From Flaveria trinervia (Eukaryota; Streptophyta; Magnoliopsida; Asterales; Asteraceae): a stretch of 64,000 bases of DNA. The number at the start of each line of letters is the position of its first letter. The stretch's first letter is position 1. Made by a program: the position numbers and the translations under genes. Positions 11,663 to 24,864 of this stretch are shown here, piece after piece. The notes beneath the pieces are model-generated. The model had not been told where the DNA came from, did not search any database, and saw only the letters and a program-made list of their open reading frames with translations. Where the stretch lies: assembly GCA_025506515.1 (NCBI GenBank), contig CM046444.1, positions 121,556,701 to 121,620,700 of the forward strand, read 5' to 3'.

Positions 11663-12954
11663 AAAATATAAATTATTATGACCCAACATGACTACTTGAT
11701 CCGAACCCGACCCGGTAGCTTCCTAACATGTATTCTACTCGTTTTTTTCCAACCCTATCCGGTATCAAACCGGTTTGGATTTTATTGACAAAAACCCAGA
11801 ACGAGTTGAACCCGACTCCACTTTATGGGGGTACTAAGGTTACGTATAGTTTAAAACCCATACAACAAAACATTAAAATACGTTGATACAACTTTTTATG
11901 AATAAACTTTTTTTGTCTTCTAGCCTCTTTTGTGTTCTAGCTATACAGTTTGAATTTGTATTTATTCATTATAGCCACTCAAGTTTAGACATACATTTCG
12001 GTTTAAGTTAAATATACCGTTGCAACTTACTTCTTTTTCGGTGTGAGTTAAATTTAAAATGACGTTGTACTTTAGAACATATAAGTCATCGAAATATTAG
12101 CGTATAAACCCTAAAAAATTATTTAAGGTTTTGATTCTGTTATATTTTTATTTCTTCGTCTTCCTACAACTTTGAATACAATGTTTATAAACTCCAAATT
12201 GTGTGTGTGTTAACTATTTGTTAACAATGATGTTGTTCGAGATTGCGACGAGCTTATTTTTATCAATGTTTTGGACGTCAATTTTTAGCAGTCTTAATAT
12301 AAACTTATGAGTATTATTAAGAGCTCCACCCAAAAACACTAGTTTGTGAGATTTTAGGTTTTGATATAAGTTTCGAATGTTATTAACAACATAACTTTTT
12401 ATTGTTTCATATATAAAATTACATATGTTATCAACATTTTACTCAGTTCATGTCAAAATTTAATCATTATTTTTTTCATAATTTTAAATTCCTATCACAA
12501 TGCGAGTTAATAATACTAATTTCACTTATTTGTAATCGTTCTATTTTTCATATTGTATTCGGTGAGGACAAGTGGGTTGATGTGAAGATAATCGGTAAAT
12601 TCTTTTAGACTTTGTAAAAGAACTGTAGCAGAAAATGATGGAAATCTTTTCTACAATGAAATTGCACTATTCCCTGTATTCACTACAAATTCACTGACAA
12701 CTTATTGAATAAATTACTTTAACTTTTCACTTACAAGATTAAAATTCATACTATTGTTGTAGGCCGACAAAAAAATGTCAAAACATTATGAATTTTTAAC
12801 CATTTTAGATATAGATCTATCTCATTTTATATGATTAGAAAATTATGTTGATAAAAGGTTATATTTTAAATTTTTGATCGACTTAAGTGGTGATAGTCAT
12901 CGTCCTAATCCTCATATTTTAGTTAGTTTATGACTTTAATTGTTATAAATGATT

Positions 12955-13261
12955 GACTTAATTTCAATTTTACTATCTAAGCTTTGATAAAAAATAATCA
13001 TTTTCCTTCAAAATATTATAAACATCAATTTACCTTCAAAAGTTTTATAAATTGTTTTAGATTCATTCCAAAATTTTCATTAGTTGTTTTAATTTAATCC
13101 AAAATATTCATTAGTTGTTTCAATTTAATCCAAAATAATAAAGTTTTTGGATTGAAATTTAAACAACTTATGAAATTTTTGGAGGAAAATGATGTTTCTA
13201 ATCTTTTGAAGGAAAATATTTATTTTCATCAAAGCTTAAGGAGCAAAATTATAATAAACTC
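12955..13261. repeat. MITE-like inverted-repeat element, about 307 bp
   Basis: The ends are inverted copies. On the left, GACTTAATTTC is followed by TAAGCTTTGAT and TTTTCCTTCAAAA. The right end reads as the reverse complement of the same blocks (ATCAAAGCTTAA, TTGAAGGAAAA). A central repeat of TTTAATCCAAAAT is also present. It has no coding capacity, and no clear target duplication was found. Confidence 0.55.
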
Positions 13262-15139
13262 TTAATTTTATTAATTTTAATTATAATAAAGAGAATGATG
13301 TGGATTATAACTTTGGACTACCATTTTCTTGAGTGGTTTCCGTTTTCGGCTCTTGCTTTTAATCCATAATTCATATCCAAAACAAACATTAGTACTTAAT
13401 TATCCTTAATCCCACTTTCTCAGTCTTCTTTCCAACTAACGTTATTTCTTTTTCAAAAAAAAAGTTGATTTGAATTCAAGAAAACTTATAATCACTTAAC
13501 CATGAAATAGTTTTTTTTTTGTTTGAAATGTTAGACACCTATATCATACATAAGTATAGCATTACATGACCAAAAAGTCGTGTGTTTTAAATGAAAAGAT
13601 TGTCATACTTCAAGTGGCAATGTAAATGAGTACCAATCATTGTTTGGGTGTAAAATATCTTATTAGTAAGAGCTTTATGTCGCTTAGACAAATAAATTTC
13701 ATGTAATGCTTTTAAAAATTCAACAAATCAAGCTTATTTAAGTTGAACTTAAACAACTACTTTGTGTATTGAAATAACTAGATATTTTCCTCACGGGTTA
13801 TGTCAACGAATCAAGCTTAATGTTAATCAGTAAGTACAATCACTTTATAATTTTACAACTCAAAAAAACAAATTGAAAAGCCAAGTAACTAAAAAATTAC
13901 ATGATTCAACAAACACTGCCGAATCATAAAACGTTTAATATATTAAAACATATAATGAGTAAATAGTTTTTTTATTGTAGTAGTAGTAATAATTATTATT
14001 ATTATAATAATATATTAATAATAATAATAATAACCTAAATAACAATAATTGATGGCGAAAAGGGTTGAACGGAAGACTCGAATACGTAACTCTTACACTT
14101 CAACTTATTTAAGTTGAACTTAAACAACCAGTTTCAAACTTATTTAAGTAACAAAACAAATAAGAAAGTATTATCATATCACGTCGATATTCAAATTTGT
14201 ATGTTATACTAATATCATAAGTTAGCAAAAAAAGAGTATTAGTAAGTCAAATTATATTTTCTTTAACTTTTTTTATTTGTTTTTGTATCAACTATAATAC
14301 TTAATTTTACACAATCACGCTTACATGACGTTCACATGACAACATTTTTTATGATCGTCACTTACCCAATAGAGATATTCTATCTGTAAATAATGCATAG
14401 TAACATTAGGAATAAGTTACAACTTACAAGTTTGTCATAATCTCTTTATCCATCCAATTGCTCACTACTATTTTGTTAAAACTTACTTTCTAAACACAGT
14501 CAAATTATGTTACAAATCATATATTTTAATTTTTTTTAAAGTAAAGCCCCTTAAGAACTTGAAATAACACTTGTACCCTAACAACTTTTAATGGAGCATC
14601 GAAGTGTGGGGTAGAGTGTAAAATACAGTTGGAAGGGAGAATATTTGCATAGCACTAAATATTAGGGTTGTATTTCTTTATGTCACATTCTTTACAACGG
14701 CTAATTAAAGTCATTTAATTTCAAACATTTTTTTAAAGGTTAGGGTTTGTGTTATGCCTTTTTTTTTATCAAACTAGCGTTTACAAGTTATGACTTACGT
14801 CATAATCTCCTACTTTTTGAACAAGCGTTTGAGGATTTGCGAAACGACCATTTGAACGTATTTGACTTTGGGGTGGTGACATGGTGTATGGATAGTAACA
14901 CCCGATATTAATTCTAAATTGCCATAATTACCTTATATGTTAATAGATGAAGAGAATAAACAGTACGTAAGGGTATTTAAGGTATTTTAATTATATTTTG
15001 GTAAGCGAAAAACATGAGTGGTTGATGGGTGGCTCTACGTGTCCTTTCATTTTGTTTTATTTGTCCTTCATCATTTCTTATTATCACCAAATTCATCTCT
15101 CTTTTCGTCAAAAGAAGAAAACCACAAGCTAATGAAAGC

Positions 15140-15600
15140 TACAATGATAGATCTAGCCACAGGCTCATCGCCGGTTTGCTCTTTCCGGCCTCACACGTTG
15201 GAAAGGGGAAGGTCGAGATGGCACGGGTCGTGCATGTGCTTGCCGCCGGTTGCGGTGGCGTTATGTCGGGTTGCCTTATTTTCCGGCTAAATTTCGGGAT
15301 CGATGGGTTTCTTTGGTCGCGGTGGAGCCATCGTGTTCCACCCACACCGCAACCAGCATGGAATATATCGTCGGTCGGTCGACCAGCGGTCTTGGGTTTG
15401 TGTTTTCGGTTTTAAGAGGTGGCGACGGTGGTGGCGCATGTGGTATAGGTTGAGAGGAAAACTGTTCGTGGTACTTAAAGAATGTTTGACGGAGGTCTTT
15501 GGTAGTGGCCGGAGACGATTGAGTCTCTTCAGGCCGCCTTTGATAGCATCTGTCTGTCGGTGATGTCGGGTGTTTGTAGAGTTGATGACTTTGGGCTCTT
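15140..15600. other. GC-rich island, possible decayed gene or transposon piece
   Basis: About 460 bp of distinctly higher GC content inside AT-rich DNA. Several overlapping frames of 67-128 aa are open on both strands. None resembles a family I know, and open frames are expected by chance at this composition. CCGG-containing words recur (TTTCCGGC, GCCGGTT). It could be a captured gene fragment, a decayed LTR or a 5' leader of an unrecognised gene. Confidence 0.35.
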
Positions 15601-18159
15601 GCTCATTTGAGACTAACCCCTTACTTTTCTTATTTTGGAGAGTTTTTAGTTGTACATAATGTTGTTTAATCGTTGCCTATTTGATGAAAAAGTTTGCGCC
15701 GAAAAGATTGTTGGGTCGATGATGATGAGTATCATCCATTTCAGACAAATTTGTAATACCTGAATTTCAGATCTCTGAATGGTTTCTTGTGTTTTGGGGT
15801 TGGCTGTGATGAGTTCAAGCTCTGAATTACAACATGATCTTGGCCTGGAAGGGTCGGAGGATGGCTGATATATACCCGCAACCCCCCTTCAGCCATTGAT
15901 TTATAATAATATTTGAAGCTCTAAGCCAAATTTTACATTAAAACTTTTGTTTTACGAGCACGAGTGTTTTTTTAAGTTGGTATGATTCCGTTTAGATAAT
16001 GGTGGTGCGCGCTAAAAATGAATACATTCGTGTTTCTTAAACGCGCAAAGCGCGTTCGGGTACAATCCTCGTTTGTTATTGAATTCACATTTAATACTTT
16101 AAAATCAATGTGCATTAGCTTAAACCCACGAGCTAATATTATTATAACCAAACACCTACAACTTTTTTCCAACATATCCAAAATGAAAAGAAAATAAGAG
16201 TTGTAATACTAGAAATTATGCGTGTACGTCTTAAAAAATGTGTATTGTTCAAAATCATTAATTTTAACGAGTACATTCACATATGGTCGGACAATAGCTT
16301 GTGGCTCGCAACTCAGGACTCGTTAAAAGCTAGAAACAAATTTAATTCAAGAGTATACATATGACAAATTTAATTCAAGAGTATACATATAACATGGACT
16401 CATATAATTTAAAGTCGAATGTAAGCTGAAGGTGACATGCTTATTAGCTCGTTCGAATAACACAATTTATTAATTAATATATGTTTAAATTCATCCTTGA
16501 TTTCTCATTCTTTTCTCGTATACTAAGAGTTTCATATTTAATCCTAAAGGTGGCATGCTCATTAGCTTGTTATAAATAATGAGTATGTAACAAGTGAAAA
16601 ATATAGATAACATCAATACAAATTGTAAACATCAATGAACTTATCAAGATAGAGACAAACTAAATTAAAGTTGAATCGAAGCTAGACTTGTAGCTAGAAT
16701 CGAACTCCTTAACTCAAACCAGTTCGACTAGTAGTACTATCAGCTTCAATCCGAATTTATATCATTTTAAGCTTAAACTCACTCGTTAGACAACCATAAA
16801 ACTAACATATATGAGATTGCGTAAATGTAAATGTAAGTTGTATTGAAGCCAGAACCACATGCATGGGCTTTACACTTTTGTAAGGATCGGATTCAGTGTA
16901 ATTTAGTGCATGGTAGGTGTATGTTATTATTGTTCTTATTTAACACCAACCATTTAATTTGGTCCCATTTCCAATTACACTTGAATGATCAAATATTCAG
17001 ATGTCCTGTTGAGTATAATTATTTGTATAACTACTCATGATGGCCAATTCATCACTCTTTAATGTCGACTGCCTCTTTTTATTTATATTTTCTTCCTTTT
17101 TTCAAAACAATTCTTTAAATTTTGCCAGTGGTCAAAGACTGACTTGTTTACTTTTACAGTGTCATATAATTAGTTTTAAGTTTGTGTATACACAGAAATT
17201 TTAATATCTTGTAGTCCAATAGTATTTGGTGTGTGTATATATAGTAGTGTTACTTCCTATGTGGTTTAATGTGCGCGTGTGATTTTCCGTTCTAAAACTT
17301 TTCTTTTTAAAGATAAGAAAAATATATAACTTTAGTTTCAATGTATGTCACTCTTAAGGTCAAATATACCATATAAACCAATATACTTTTTTAGCATTAA
17401 AAAGTCTTCAACATAATTTTGTTATGTTAAAGTCCTTAATTTTGTTACAAAAAAATACATGAAAATTTTATCAAACTAAATTTGGTATATTAAAAATCTA
17501 AGCTTATTTATAATGCATATATGCACTTGTGGAGAATGAACATAATTGAAATGATGACTTGTTTACTCTAAACTTGTTCAAAATAAAATACTACACAGGA
17601 TTTATAGAATTATACCATCATGTTATAGTTATTTTGTACAAAAATGTTGAACACCAGTTTATCAAAATTCCACCGATTTTAGGGTAACAAACTATTAATT
17701 CGATATTTTATAGAATTTAATATAATGAAATTGGTTTTAGTGAATTCTTTTAAGTATTTTTGACAAGTGTTAGTGATTTCATATACCAAGATAGAGTTAT
17801 CACACTTTTCATACAAAACAAGAAGTATATCGATTTTATAATTACTACATATAAATTACAGTTTAACAAAGTAATTAATATATGTAGCTACAATATGTTT
17901 AAGCAACTAACTATAATAACATAAAAGAAAACAATAGTGGATATAGTAGGTTTGTTCTCGGTGTTATATGCAAAGACATACAATACAAAAAAAAAATATA
18001 TGTTAATGCCCCTATACAATACAACCTTAATGGTGATTCAAAATCTGTTATAACGTAAACATATAACAGATTTTAAATCGCCAACAAGAAACACTCAAAA
18101 ATCAAAACAGATAAGTAAAGTAGATCATTCTTACAAGCTACAAGCCTCGTGAACATAAA

Positions 18160-18369
18160 TTATCTTTTATTGTGAAGCGGGTTTGGACCTGTGGGGACTC
18201 TCCGTTTGTCGAATAAAAGGTCGTTAGACATCGGAGGTATGGATCTTGATGGGCGGAAGAGGCGTCGTGTGGCGGCAACAGGTGGCGGAGGAGGCCTTAA
18301 AGATGTGGTTATAATTGTGGCGGTGAAAAGAAGGAAAGTGAGAGAAAAAATGATGTGAAAACGAGACAT
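18160..18369 (-). CDS. CLE peptide precursor
   Basis: Precursor of a secreted CLE signalling peptide, the kind perceived by CLV1/BAM-type receptor kinases. It is 69 aa in one exon. Residues 1-23 form a hydrophobic signal peptide (FSLTFLLFTATII core). A variable Pro/Arg-rich middle follows, and the dodecapeptide RRVPTGPNPLHN occupies residues 56-67, with Lys-Arg after it. Pro59 and Pro62 are positions 4 and 7, which are hydroxylated in known CLE peptides. The dodecapeptide is closest to the Arabidopsis CLE9-CLE14 group as I recall it (R-x-VPSGPNPLH-N/H). The start is the only ATG that supplies a signal peptide. A good TATA box lies 63-72 bp upstream, supporting an active gene. Which CLE number it corresponds to cannot be decided from 12 residues. 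Confidence 0.88.
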   Translation of the reverse strand: MSRFHIIFSLTFLLFTATIITTSLRPPPPPVAATRRLFRPSRSIPPMSNDLLFDKRRVPTGPNPLHNKR

Positions 18370-18431
18370 GATTTTATGAAGAACGAAGTGTAGACCAAGA
18401 TGGAAATGTATAGTGGTGGGAACTACCTTTG

Positions 18432-18441
18432 TTTTTATATA
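18432..18441 (-). promoter_or_regulatory. TATA box of the CLE gene
   Basis: On the minus strand the sequence reads TATATAAAAA, 63-72 bp upstream of the CLE start codon. This implies a 5' leader of roughly 35 nt. Confidence 0.65.
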
Positions 18442-18678
18442 TGGAAATGGTAGGTGTGCTCAAAATTCTCATTGAGTTCGGCAAGAAAAATGTAAAGGTG
18501 CTATTTAATTGATTTGATATAATAAAGTTAAATTTGTTTGGTCAACCTCAAACACATAATCGATTATTTGTGTTCATGTCGTGATTTAATATATTGTAGT
18601 TTATGGATTATGAAAAAGGTTTATATTAGTTGTTATACATTTATATGGTTATATTATTGTTTATTTAACTCTAGTTTT

Positions 18679-19915
18679 GAGTTAATATCGGTTTTTGTCT
18701 CTGGGTTTTTGTAAATTGTCCCCACTTGAGTACCAACGTTTATTTTGTCTTCATTATTGCCCTGAGTTTTGTGAACCGTTTATATTTTCGTCCTTTAAAC
18801 TAACGGTGTTAAAATTTCTGTTAAATTTTGAGCAAAAAAACAAAATACTCTTAAGTGTTATAAAAATATCACCATCTCAATTTTCAATTCCTTCTCCACA
18901 ACACCACACACCATCACCACTACATACCACCACCACCACCACCACCACTACATACCACCACCACCACCACTACACACCACCACCGTCACACTCCACCGCA
19001 CCCCACACCAACAACACTACACACCACCGACACCACACACCACCGCCGGCACGCACCACCGCACCACACACCACCGCCACCACATACCATTTCCACCACA
19101 CATCACCACCTCCCGCTACAACTGAAACTATCACAAAAACCTAGATCTGTATGGTTTGAGTAAGAAGAAGATGATGAAGATATGAAGATGTGCCTAGCCA
19201 CTGATCAGTCTGCTTCGCAAATCGCATAATCGTCGCCTTCAACGCTTTGATCTCGACCTCAATTCACTTCTTGTTCAAACCATTAACAATCTCCACCAAC
19301 AGATCCGACACACGAGAAGCGCTTTTGATAGCCTCATTCTTCGATTTTTTTGCAAAATTGAACAATCAAACAACTAACAGCCATATTCCTTAAAATGATA
19401 AACTTCAACAAAAGAAACGTTAGGGATTCTGTGTCTCTATCTACTTGTGTGTTCACAGAGGCGTAGGGTGGTGTTTTGGTGATCGTGGAGCAGTCAAAGG
19501 AGAGAAGATTCTAGACTTTTTGGTTGAATGTCCAGCCGATTTCTCTCTGATATTTATATTAGTGGAGAGAAGATTTGAAGATGTGATGGTTGTGGTGTGA
19601 GGCGCGATGGTGTGTGGTGCGGTGGTGTGAGGCGCGGTGGTGTGTGTTGGCGGTGGTGTGTGGTGTTGTGGAGAAATAAGAAAGAGGGAGAGTGTGAGAG
19701 GAAGTGAAAGATGAGGTGGTCATAATCTTTTACAGCTTTAAGAGGTATTTTAGTTTTTTTAACACTCACTTAACAAATAATCTTAACACCGTTAGTCTAA
19801 ATGACGAAAAAAGAAACGATTTGCAAAACTCAGGTCAATAATGAAGACAAAATAAACGTTGGTACTCAAATTGAGACAATTTGCAAAACCCAGATATAAA
19901 AACTGAGATTTACTC
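18679..19915. mobile_element. Pack-MULE 1 (Mutator-like, non-autonomous) with BLOS1 fragment
   Basis: Ends are inverted repeats of about 200 bp: left GAGTTAATATCGGTTTTTGT, right (reverse complement) GAGTAAATCTCAGTTTTTAT. Further matching blocks include TTGAGTACCAACGTTTATTT and CTAACGGTGTTAA. Inside the left arm is a CAC/CCA microsatellite and inside the right arm its complement. Flanking 9-mers are TCTAGTTTT (18670-18678) and TTTTGTTTT (19916-19924), 7 of 9 identical, as expected for an old Mutator target duplication. There is no transposase. The centre carries a gene fragment at 19186-19341. Its His/Thr-rich ORFs are translations of the microsatellite, not genes. Confidence 0.78.
19186..19341 (-). 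pseudogene. BLOS1-like (BLOC-1 subunit 1) fragment captured by a MULE
   Basis: Read on the minus strand, one frame gives about 50 residues matching the central part of plant BLOS1 (BLOC-1 subunit 1, an endosomal trafficking protein): KNEAIKSASRVSDLLVEIVN, then IEVEIKALKATIMRFAKQTD and QWLGTS. Arabidopsis BLOS1 as I recall it reads RVADLLVDTVNGG...IELEARALQATIARFVKQTDQWL. A TGA replaces the Arg codon in NEKR-IELE (probably CGA to TGA), and both ends of the gene are missing, so it cannot make a functional protein. It lies wholly inside Pack-MULE 1. Confidence 0.75.
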
Positions 19916-19924
19916 TTTTGTTTT

Positions 19925-22900
19925 TGTATACTTAATTTTACCTTGACATTGTATTAATTCGAAACTGTTGGAAAATTTTAATACGAGCGTCGTAAATTGT
20001 AAATGTGTTGATTTGGGAAATTTATGATGGAGAAATGTGTCTGAAAAAAAGTTAGTGAATAAAATAGTTTTAACTAATTTCAAATACCTAATTATTATAT
20101 ATCACAAAGGGTTAAAGAAGTGTTCGAAGGGAAGTTAGTTCATGGCAACTTCAAGAGTACTATTGTACAACTACCGCTCTGCATATTGTACCTTGAGAGA
20201 GTAAACATTTTTTTAGGAAAAAAACTTAAAAACATTATTTTAGGAAAAAAACTTAAAACATTTTTTTAAGGTATCCCTCCAAAGAATTTTTTTCAAAATA
20301 TTCGCTTCACACAAATAGTCAACGTCTCCTTAGATAAAGGGTGGACGTATGTATAACGAGACACTCAAAATCATACATGTGTTTTTTTATGGTGTCTGAT
20401 GTCTCATTAACTCACGCAAACACCTCTTTAGCGTTAGCGGACACCTCCACAGTGCTGGTGGGCGCCTCTACAGAACATGTGTGCGATTTTGAGTGGCCGG
20501 ACACCCGCATCTTGTCTAAGAATGCGCTAACGCCTTGTCTGTATGGGACATTTTGAGAACAAAATCTTAAAGGAGATATTTTGAGGGAATTTTAGGTTAA
20601 AAGAGACACTTTGAAAAATTTTCTTTTTTTTAATCAAAGTCACTAAATCAGTAGATTTTATATAAAGGAGCATGTTGTCGTCCATAAGAAACCTGACATA
20701 TTCGATCTTTCAGAATAACGTCATAAAATTTTTATTAACCCTTTATTAAAGGTCAATAGGTCATGATTGTGTCATCTGGCCTTTAATAAACCTGAAACTT
20801 AATATAATCAAACGGAAGTTCACTCTTGCACCAACCTTGACAACGATTTTCCCATTGCCGAATCAAAACCGCTAGGAGGGCTGGTGTGCCTCGGGCTGGT
20901 GTGCCTCGGGCTTCAACGGTTCAAGCTGAGTTCGCATCTCCTTGTCCCAATACTGATGCAACAGGCCACGACATAAGAGAACTTCAACAAACACACCACC
21001 TTAATATTCTTTATATTCATCCTTTATATATTTCTTTTGTATATGTTTTTGTTACAAACGGGGTTCTCTAAACAACATACAAATAGTAGTTTTTATTGTT
21101 CATAAGCAAAAAATGTCTATCTGGATGTGGTGTTTGATCTGCTAGTGAGATCAACAAAATGTATGATTATTTAAGAAAGTTTTCTTTGTAAGTTGTTATA
21201 GAAATTGAAATCATTGTCTGCGAATGGAAGATGAACATCAAGAGACCCGAAACAAGTGTAAAACATAATTCTGAAAATGCTTCAAAAACGTTATGTCAAA
21301 TGAAAATTGAAAAAGAAAAAATAATAATAATCTTTCATAGGTTTTGAAGTTTAACTTTAAACATGTTAAATGATTGAAACCCCATTACTGATATTGTAAT
21401 CAGTTCTATTTCTTATATTGCATCTTGCTAAAGATAGTTTTATATATTTTTATCGTCGGTTAAAAATAAAAAAAACAAAGATGTCATGAGTTCTAAAAGT
21501 GCGTCATACACATATGTTAAGAGCATTCACAATTCACTCTTAATCTCCGTCTATATAATTATACTAAAAATCATAACTTTTTCTCTCTTATTTTCAATAA
21601 TTAATATTTTATATATTTTTATTATTATATTTTCTTTCTCCTTTACTCACAACCATTTTCAACAAATATTTAAAAAAACTAATGGGATGAACCGTGTTTT
21701 ATCAAATATAAAAATAAACAATCATATGTTTTCAATCCTCCACTCACAACCACTAATAATCATTCTCTATAATATAAAGAACACATTCATAGATTTATAG
21801 AGAACAAGTTATGAATGCTACTGAGATGTTTTGGGAAAGTACCCTCAAATCACCACAATCTTTAAATTTAATCCATTTATAACAAGATTTATTTAAAAAA
21901 TTGCATTTTGGCTGTGATATGTCATTTCTCATTGGCCCAAGTACTAACGGAGTAAAAAGATCTCATAACTGAGGGTAAATGTACAAATTGAAATTTAACA
22001 TGTTTTCAATAAAATTTATTAAATGTACGATACCATATCAAATTATTTAAAAATCTCAATCTCAACTAGTTATAGAAAACATGAGTTCCGTAGTGAGATG
22101 GTTTCTCACAGTAATAATAACACAACAAGATATACGAACATAAATAAAACACAAACATGTATAAAAATAAAAAGAAGTACAATGAAATTGAGGCATTGAG
22201 CTACATATATAAAAATATAATATGATTCTTCATCTATTTCTTCACGTTACTGCAAGCTTCTGATTTCCATTTCAGTTTTGGTTGATTGATTCGGTCTTTT
22301 TATTTTTGTTTTGGTTTGCTTGCTTTGATTCTTGTTTATTGGTTTTATATATCAGGTTTACTGACTTTGACATTAATTACAGAGATGATAGACTAATAAG
22401 TAATAATGGTTTTTTCAGACTTTGCTTATAGAGATGATAAACAGTGATATTTAAGTAATGTTTAACGTGTAGTGAAACTACTTTATATTTCGAAGGATTA
22501 TTAAATTGCATCAACCAAATGATTCTATTGAAATTCATGTCATTGTACTTCTTTATCATTTAGCGCCAAACATAATTCTAAGTGGAATTGGTTCTATTGT
22601 AATTCCTATGAAGTTTGTTAACCAAACAAGATTTTAAGCTTTTATATCAGATTTTAAGAACACGTGACAATTAAGAAAGTTTTTCAGAGACACTTGACAA
22701 TCAACGAGAGCCAACTCAATTGAGTTTCCCGCCTAAATTCTATTTGATTGTGATTACATATAATTTCGGAAGCTATGATTCTTAATTAAAAAATGCATTT
22801 ATTAATCATTTTAAAAAACAATCAACGGTTACTATATATAACATTTTAAATAATTTTCATATTAGAAATTGATGTAATTTAAGTTTTAAATTGTTTCCAT

Positions 22901-24438
22901 ATCTATATTTGAGTTAAAGACAATTTATAATCAAAATTATACGATAAATTATCATTCATTACAAAATAATTTATGTCATAAAATGACAAATTGTTTTAGA
23001 AACAAATTCAATGATATATAACAAACGATATTAAAAAATTAATACTATGGTAATCTCCATATTTAAACATTATCTAAAAGAATTGATATAATTATTATCA
23101 AAATCATATTTGTATTTTTGAATGAATAATTTAAAAAAAAATGAGTTAGGGACGTAAAGATAAAACTACTACTTTTTGTTTACTCATATTGTTTTATTAA
23201 ATTACTTTACAAAAAATAAAACAATTTTTTTTACTTTTTTTGAATAGCCTTGACATTAAGAAATATGACCGGATAATTATATAAGAATATTTAGACTGAA
23301 AAAGAATTTTGATGCTGACAAGCAAGGTAAAATATATTTATATATGAGCAGTTACATTTTAATTTAATTTAATTATTTATTATATCTATTCTTACAAGTT
23401 TTAATGCTTGATTTTGTAATTAAAATATTATATTGTAATTCCAAGATACCAAAATACAAACCAACATATGAAACATAATATTTTATAGTGTTTAAAAATG
23501 ATCCACATGAAAATAAATATTTTTTATCCATAAGTCACCACTTAATGAAAAATGTTTAAAATCTAAGCATATTGATAATCAACATATACTATGCTTAGAA
23601 TTTTGAAATAACGATTACAAAACTTATCAACTTTTTAGGGTTCAAATATGCTTTTTGACGTCATTACATTTCAATCTATTTTAGATCGTTCAATTTCTCG
23701 AATATTTAAAATTATTTGTTTCTAATCTTAAATTAATTATTATACTTATATTAGTTTTTAAATTTCTTACGCTAACAATATGTAATTTATAGATTCAGTG
23801 TATATTTACATCTTATCATGTAAACATAAAAAGTCAATCTAAAATCAATTTGAAAATCTTGTAATATATTATTTTCATCAACCGTATATAAAATTCAGAA
23901 AATAAACTAACTAGTAAATTAATATGAACATGTAAGTTGTATAATTTTAGTCAATCTAACCTAGTAGTTTATAAAAGTCAATTAATATTCATCTAAGTTG
24001 TATATCAAACATGGTTTTGAATGCTATTCCATAATCTTTTTATGTATAAAAGCACACATTAACTATATAAATTACTAGATGTAATCAGAAAATAACTAAC
24101 TAGTAAAATACATTTTTATTAAAGTATGTAATAAAGGTATAAAATCATGAATAAACTAAAATCAAACGATCAATTCTTTCGTTTAACTAAAATCAAACGA
24201 TCACTTCTTTCGTCTATTCCCCCGACAATCTTTTGAAAATATGAGTCGCAATCGGCGATACCGACTCATCAAATACTCAATTAGACGGTTGAAAGTTAGA
24301 AGTGTAACACAGGAACATGTTGACTTTAAATCATCCAATTTCTTTACGTAACTTAATTAAAAGGTATATGAATAGGTACAATTATTAAATTGTTAATTAT
24401 ATCTCCAAATAGATAATCGATCAGGTACACCATTATAT
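19925..24438. other. Intergenic region, no gene seen
   Basis: AT-rich throughout, with only short random ORFs. Minor structures are two copies of TTTTAGGAAAAAAACTTAAA near 20209-20260, a 15-bp duplication GGGCTGGTGTGCCTC x2 at 20878-20907, and the MITE at 21521-21819. From about 22700 to 24400 I see nothing beyond AT-rich low-complexity sequence. Confidence 0.5.
21521..21819. repeat. MITE with AGCATTCA ends
   Basis: The left end reads GAGCATTCACAATTC and the right end reads GTTATGAATGCT, its imperfect inverted complement. It is about 300 bp, AT-rich and non-coding. A similar end (GCTATGAATGCTCT) occurs at about 44161-44174 just after the assembly gap. The GAGCATTCA terminus is common among plant MITEs. 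Confidence 0.45.
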
Positions 24439-24864
24439 TAATATTTAAAGATAATCTTGGTTTTCGTTCATGAGTTTTGCAAATTATCTCTACTTGAGTA
24501 CCAACGTTTATTTTGTCTCCATTTTTTGCTTGAGTTTTGCTAATCGTTTCCATTTTAGTCATTTTGACTAACGATGTTAACATTTTCTGTTAGATTTTTT
24601 AAAAAATACCAAAATATCCTTAAAGGCAAAAAAAATATCACCATCTCATTCTCCCTCTTTCTTCCTTCTCTACAACACCACACGCCATCACTAGCACACA
24701 CCACATACAACCACCACCACACATCACCGCCACCACACACCACTGTCAAAATGCTCCCTAACCACCCAAAATTCCATCTTTCCACCGCACACCATCGTAA
24801 AAACCACCATTTCACACCACCATACATTCTTTCTCAAAAAAGTTCAAATCTTTTTACACCAATA

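Larger units (their letters stand above)
11673..18150. other. Intergenic region, repeats only
   Basis: Mostly AT-rich with no supportable gene. It holds a MITE (12955-13261), an (AAT)n/(TTA)n tract near 13980-14032, a GC-rich island at 15140-15600 treated separately, and a 28-bp tandem duplication at 16336-16390 (ACAAATTTAATTCAAGAGTA core). A short hairpin, AACGCGC-AAA-GCGCGTT, lies near 16040-16056. Confidence 0.5.

Noticed and set aside
16036..16076. Helitron 3' end (hairpin AACGCGC-AAA-GCGCGTT)
   Set aside because: The hairpin is right for a Helitron, but the expected CTRR terminus is not present at the correct distance and no 5' end was found.
18695..19144. 149-aa His/Thr/Pro-rich ORF
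   Set aside because: It translates a CCA/CAC microsatellite and the terminal inverted repeat of Pack-MULE 1. It is low complexity with no family match.
24574..24864. N-terminal part of a 165-aa ORF
   Set aside because: This part is the MULE terminal repeat and CAC-rich tract read in frame with the captured fragment. Only the sequence from about 24865 resembles a protein.
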